Of a stretch of DNA of 64,000 bases, positions 63,242 to 64,000 are shown piece after piece. Source of the stretch: Sphingomonas flavalba (GTDB lineage Bacteria > Pseudomonadota > Alphaproteobacteria > Sphingomonadales > Sphingomonadaceae); the NCBI RefSeq assembly GCF_004796535.1, contig NZ_SPHY01000004.1:1-64000 (forward strand), written 5' to 3'. The stretch's first letter is position 1; each line of letters begins with the position of its first letter. A program made the position numbers and the translations under genes. The notes below the pieces were generated by a model, which did not search any database, was not told the DNA's origin, and saw only the letters and a program-made list of their open reading frames with translations.

Positions 63242-63892
63242 ATGACCAGACGATTCGCCGCATTGGCCCTGATCCTCGCCCTCGCCGCGCCGGCCTTCGC
63301 CCAGGACGCCGCACCGGCGCCCACACCCACCCCGCCGCCCGCCGAGACGGTGGCCGTGGTTCTGGAGACCAGCGCGGGCGCGATCACCCTGGCGCTGGAG
63401 AAGGAGCGTGCGCCGGTCACCACCGCCAATTTCCTGCGCTATGTCGACCAGAAGAAGCTGGACGGCACGACCTTCTATCGCGCCGTCAACGTCGTGGCGG
63501 ATTTCGGCCTGATCCAGGGCGGCACGATCGGTGAGGCGAAGCGGACGCTGCCGCCGATCGCACACGAGCCGACCAGCACCACCGGCCTGACCCATACCGA
63601 CGGCACGATTTCAATGGCGCGGGCCGAGCCGGGCACCGCCGCCGGCGATTTCTTCATCACTGTCGGCGACATGCCGTCGATGGATGCCGATCCGAGCCAG
63701 CCCGGCGACAATGCCGGCTATGCCGCGTTCGGCCATGTCATCGCCGGCATGGACGTCGTGCGCGGCATCCTGGCGGCGCCGACATCGCCGACCGAGGGCG
63801 AGGGTTCGATGATCGGGCAGATGCTGTCGCCGCGCATCACCATCCTGTCGGCGCGGCGGGTGGTGCCGGCGCCGCCGCCGTCGGCGCGCTGA
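63242..63892 (+). CDS. Periplasmic cyclophilin-type peptidyl-prolyl isomerase (216 aa)
   Basis: A signal peptide (1-20, LALILALAAPAFAQ) is followed by a Pro-rich linker and a bacterial cyclophilin domain: VLETSAGAITLALEKERAPV, TTANFLRYVDQKKLDGTTFY and GTISMARAEPGTAAGDFFI, with AAFGHVIAGMDVVRGIL at the end. The usual catalytic Arg of the FHRV motif is present as FYRAVN. It assists folding of exported proteins. The C-terminus ends in VVPAPPPSAR. It is divergent from the semialdehyde dehydrogenase. Confidence 0.9.
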   Translation: MTRRFAALALILALAAPAFAQDAAPAPTPTPPPAETVAVVLETSAGAITLALEKERAPVTTANFLRYVDQKKLDGTTFYRAVNVVADFGLIQGGTIGEAKRTLPPIAHEPTSTTGLTHTDGTISMARAEPGTAAGDFFITVGDMPSMDADPSQPGDNAGYAAFGHVIAGMDVVRGILAAPTSPTEGEGSMIGQMLSPRITILSARRVVPAPPPSAR

Positions 63893-63932
63893 CGGTCGAC
63901 AAGCGCCGGGTGACGGCCTAAGGGCCCGGGCC

Positions 63933-64000
63933 ATGCGAGGGTGGTCACAGCGGATGAGCGGGGCACGCGCTGGGCTGGCGCCGCTGCTCGTCGTCCTCGC
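63933..64000 (+). CDS. Start of an unidentified gene cut by the window end
   Basis: An open frame from ATG 63933 (or ATG 63954 in the same frame) runs to the window edge. It encodes a basic start followed by ARAGLAPLLVVLA, which looks like the beginning of a signal peptide. Too little is present to name it, and it may not be a gene. Confidence 0.3.
   Translation, partial: MRGWSQRMSGARAGLAPLLVVL

Overview
The window is about 64 kb of GC-rich chromosomal DNA. It is dense with TonB-dependent receptors, secreted peptidases, sulfotransferases and short overlapping operons. That style, together with protein types such as paired DUF4139 proteins, a TPR-sulfotransferase and an AspH-like hydroxylase beside TonB receptors, and HWE kinases, points to an alphaproteobacterium, most likely Sphingomonadales. 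There is no rRNA or other taxonomic marker in the window, so this is an inference.

Layout. (1) 1-565: the end of an IS5-type element and an RHS-protein remnant. (2) 0.56-6.3 kb: two large secreted M14 carboxypeptidase-like proteins. (3) 6.5-6.8 kb: a MocR-type regulator fragment. (4) 6.8-24.7 kb: a glycan and amino-sugar island. It holds a GH20 hexosaminidase, a TonB receptor, an AspH-like oxygenase, a GH16 enzyme, KDGal/KDG kinase and KDP(Ga)G aldolase, two sulfotransferases, and a tightly coupled five-gene operon (RidA, unknown protein, SDR, PLP enzyme, D-aminoacylase-type amidohydrolase). An RpiR regulator and a FucP-type sugar transporter close it. I read this as an oxidative, non-Nag route: GlcNAc -> N-acetylglucosaminate -> glucosaminate -> KDG -> KDPG -> pyruvate + GAP. 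HexR-like palindromes lie at three of its promoters. (5) 24.6-30.0 kb: CobW GTPase, amidohydrolase, and a deletion chimera in which a truncated LysR gene runs into a truncated TonB receptor, followed by two NTF2-like proteins.

(6) 30.2-39.0 kb: an amine or amino-acid oxidation island. It has an APC permease, aldehyde dehydrogenase, DadA-like flavoprotein, Rid protein, ornithine-cyclodeaminase-like protein, an unusual NTF2/di-haem cytochrome c fusion, and a Tat-exported, probably bicovalent flavoprotein. (7) 39.0-46.6 kb: MscS channel, tRNA-Glu(CTC), M28 peptidase, PAS-GAF-HWE sensor kinase, quinone reductase, a perfect 18-bp palindromic repeat and a small haem-binding-type protein.

(8) 46.6-56.6 kb plus 61.1-63.1 kb: a peptide and hydroxyproline island. 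It has an S10 carboxypeptidase, a DUF885 peptidase, an Ldh-family imino-acid reductase, an M24 Xaa-Pro peptidase, a DHDPS-family deaminase, 4-hydroxyproline epimerase, a GntR/FCD regulator, an APC permease and an alpha-ketoglutaric-semialdehyde-type dehydrogenase. A palindrome close to TATCGTATACGATA lies in all three promoter regions serving these genes and nowhere else that I noticed. This ties them into one probable GntR regulon for hydroxyproline-rich, collagen-like peptides. (9) 56.6-64.0 kb: two DUF4139 exported proteins, an FMN reductase/OsmC/HTH operon, a small conserved-looking protein, a cyclophilin, and the start of a further gene cut by the window end. No CRISPR array, rRNA, prophage, origin or riboswitch was seen.
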